The translations under genes and the position numbers were made by a program. The notes beneath the pieces were generated by a model. It saw only the letters and a list, made by a program, of their open reading frames with translations. It was not told the origin of the DNA and searched no databases. From positions 1 to 64,000 of the forward strand of contig JBAXJB010000005.1 of assembly GCA_037138055.1 (NCBI GenBank): 64,000 nt of DNA, in the 5' to 3' direction. Below, piece by piece: positions 63,403 to 64,000 of the stretch. Origin of the DNA: CAITNM01 sp037138055. Lineage in GTDB: Bacteria > Pseudomonadota > Alphaproteobacteria > Paracaedibacterales > CAITNM01. Each line of letters opens with the position of its first letter. Positions within the stretch are counted from its first letter, which is position 1.

Positions 63403-64000
63403 GTGAATTCTTTAGCAAAATCGTTCGATACCTGTTCTGAAAGTTATGAAATAAGCCGGCCCGGTTATCCAAATGCAGTAGCTGAACTTTTCAAGAAAAA
63501 TCTCGGCTTTAGAACATCATCAAAGTTGCTTGAACTCGCTGCTGGCACCGGAAAATTCACTGACCTGCTTGCACAACATGACTTCGCCCCTATGGTAACA
63601 GAATGGTTACCAAATATGCTGAAAGTTTTAAAATCAAAACATCCAAAATTATCTTCTGTAATATCAAGGGCAGAAGATATTCCCTTTAAGGATAATATTT
63701 TTGATGGCGTATTAGTTGCTCAAGCTTTTCACTGGTTTGCTAATCTCTCTGCTCTTGCTGATATAGCGCGCGTATTAAAACAAAATGGCTACCTAGTAAT
63801 AATATTTCAAGAACGAAATGATGCAGTGAATTGGGTTCATGAATATCATAAAATACTTTTTTCCTATCCTCATGACGAAATTGTACGTTTTGATCTCGAT
63901 AAATGGAAAAAGGTATTTAACAATCAAGATCATTTTTCTTCTTTGCAGCATCAACAATTCAATTACTCTCATCATTTTTTTAAAGAAACCCTTACTCACC
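63403..64000 (+). CDS. Class I SAM-dependent methyltransferase, partial (cut by window end)
   Basis: An open frame of 199 codons runs off the right edge. It starts NSLAKSFDTCSESYEISRPG and carries the SAM-binding motif LLELAAGTGKFTDLLA (motif I), EDIPFKDNIFDGVLVAQAFHW and a post-motif RVLKQNGYLVI. This is the methyltransferase_11 (UbiE-like) group, often called trans-aconitate-methyltransferase-like; substrate unknown. Start is GTG (63403 or 63397), 14 bases after tRNA-Ala, so it may be read from the tRNA promoter. Confidence 0.85.
   Translation, partial: MNSLAKSFDTCSESYEISRPGYPNAVAELFKKNLGFRTSSKLLELAAGTGKFTDLLAQHDFAPMVTEWLPNMLKVLKSKHPKLSSVISRAEDIPFKDNIFDGVLVAQAFHWFANLSALADIARVLKQNGYLVIIFQERNDAVNWVHEYHKILFSYPHDEIVRFDLDKWKKVFNNQDHFSSLQHQQFNYSHHFFKETLTH

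Overview
The window is an AT-rich, gene-dense bacterial chromosome segment. Genes overlap by 1-30 bases and intergenic spaces are short. Several family-level markers point to Alphaproteobacteria: a GapR/DUF2312 protein, an FlbD-type flagellar regulator in a fliF-fliG-fliH-fliN-flbD-flhA block like that of Caulobacter, an Isc operon with two cysteine desulfurases as in Rickettsiales-like genomes, and the dispersed cell-wall, ATP synthase and complex I blocks. The low GC, the rickettsial-type Isc operon and a possible contractile-secretion tube protein at the left edge suggest a host-associated lineage such as Holosporales or Paracaedibacter-like bacteria, but the order is inference.

Layout. 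1-1106: 3' part cut off, minus-strand gene with a possible Hcp-like N-terminal domain and a long acidic tail. 1262-1924: alpha/beta hydrolase. 2088-7993: complete Fe-S assembly operon (iscR, two desulfurases, iscU, iscA, hscB, hscA, fdx), preceded by a near-consensus IscR type 1 operator. 8125-10728: dnaA-dnaN, with a perfect DnaA box in front and a strong terminator behind. 10905-11693: an esterase-like protein. 11794-16163: F1 ATP synthase genes atpH-A-G-D; atpC is not present and an HSL-type esterase follows. 17177-25811: accA, uppS, cdsA, murJ, mfd and a serine hydrolase, mostly overlapping. 25877-31367: recF, gyrB and a class A penicillin-binding protein. 31487-32080: secreted Cache-domain protein. 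32081-34394: minus-strand gapR-cysS-trmJ. 34498-35301: PhzF-like protein. 35358-35433: tRNA-Glu(CTC). 35617-37499: two tandem substrate-binding proteins behind a leader hairpin. 37563-41022: murD, ftsW, asd. 41063-42046: membrane-anchored EEP nuclease/phosphatase-like protein (minus). 42200-50206: complex I nuoC-D-E-F-G-H-I-J-K. 50213-50953: amino-acid-binding lipoprotein. 51109-58288: flagellar basal-body/export operon with its own regulator flbD. 58337-62535: RND efflux pair. 62527-63231: recO (minus). 63313-63388: tRNA-Ala(GGC). 63403-64000: methyltransferase, cut by the window end.

Most of the window is housekeeping. The parts most worth a second look are regulatory and architectural: the fliF control region, with an FlbD/ftr-like palindrome and a CtrA-like element upstream of an operon that encodes FlbD; the IscR operator; the shortened HscA ATPase domain; the missing atpC; the leader peptide/terminator in front of orphan substrate-binding proteins; and the Hcp-like protein at the left edge. 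I found no clearly new enzymatic or defence system, no CRISPR array, no insertion sequence and no prophage.
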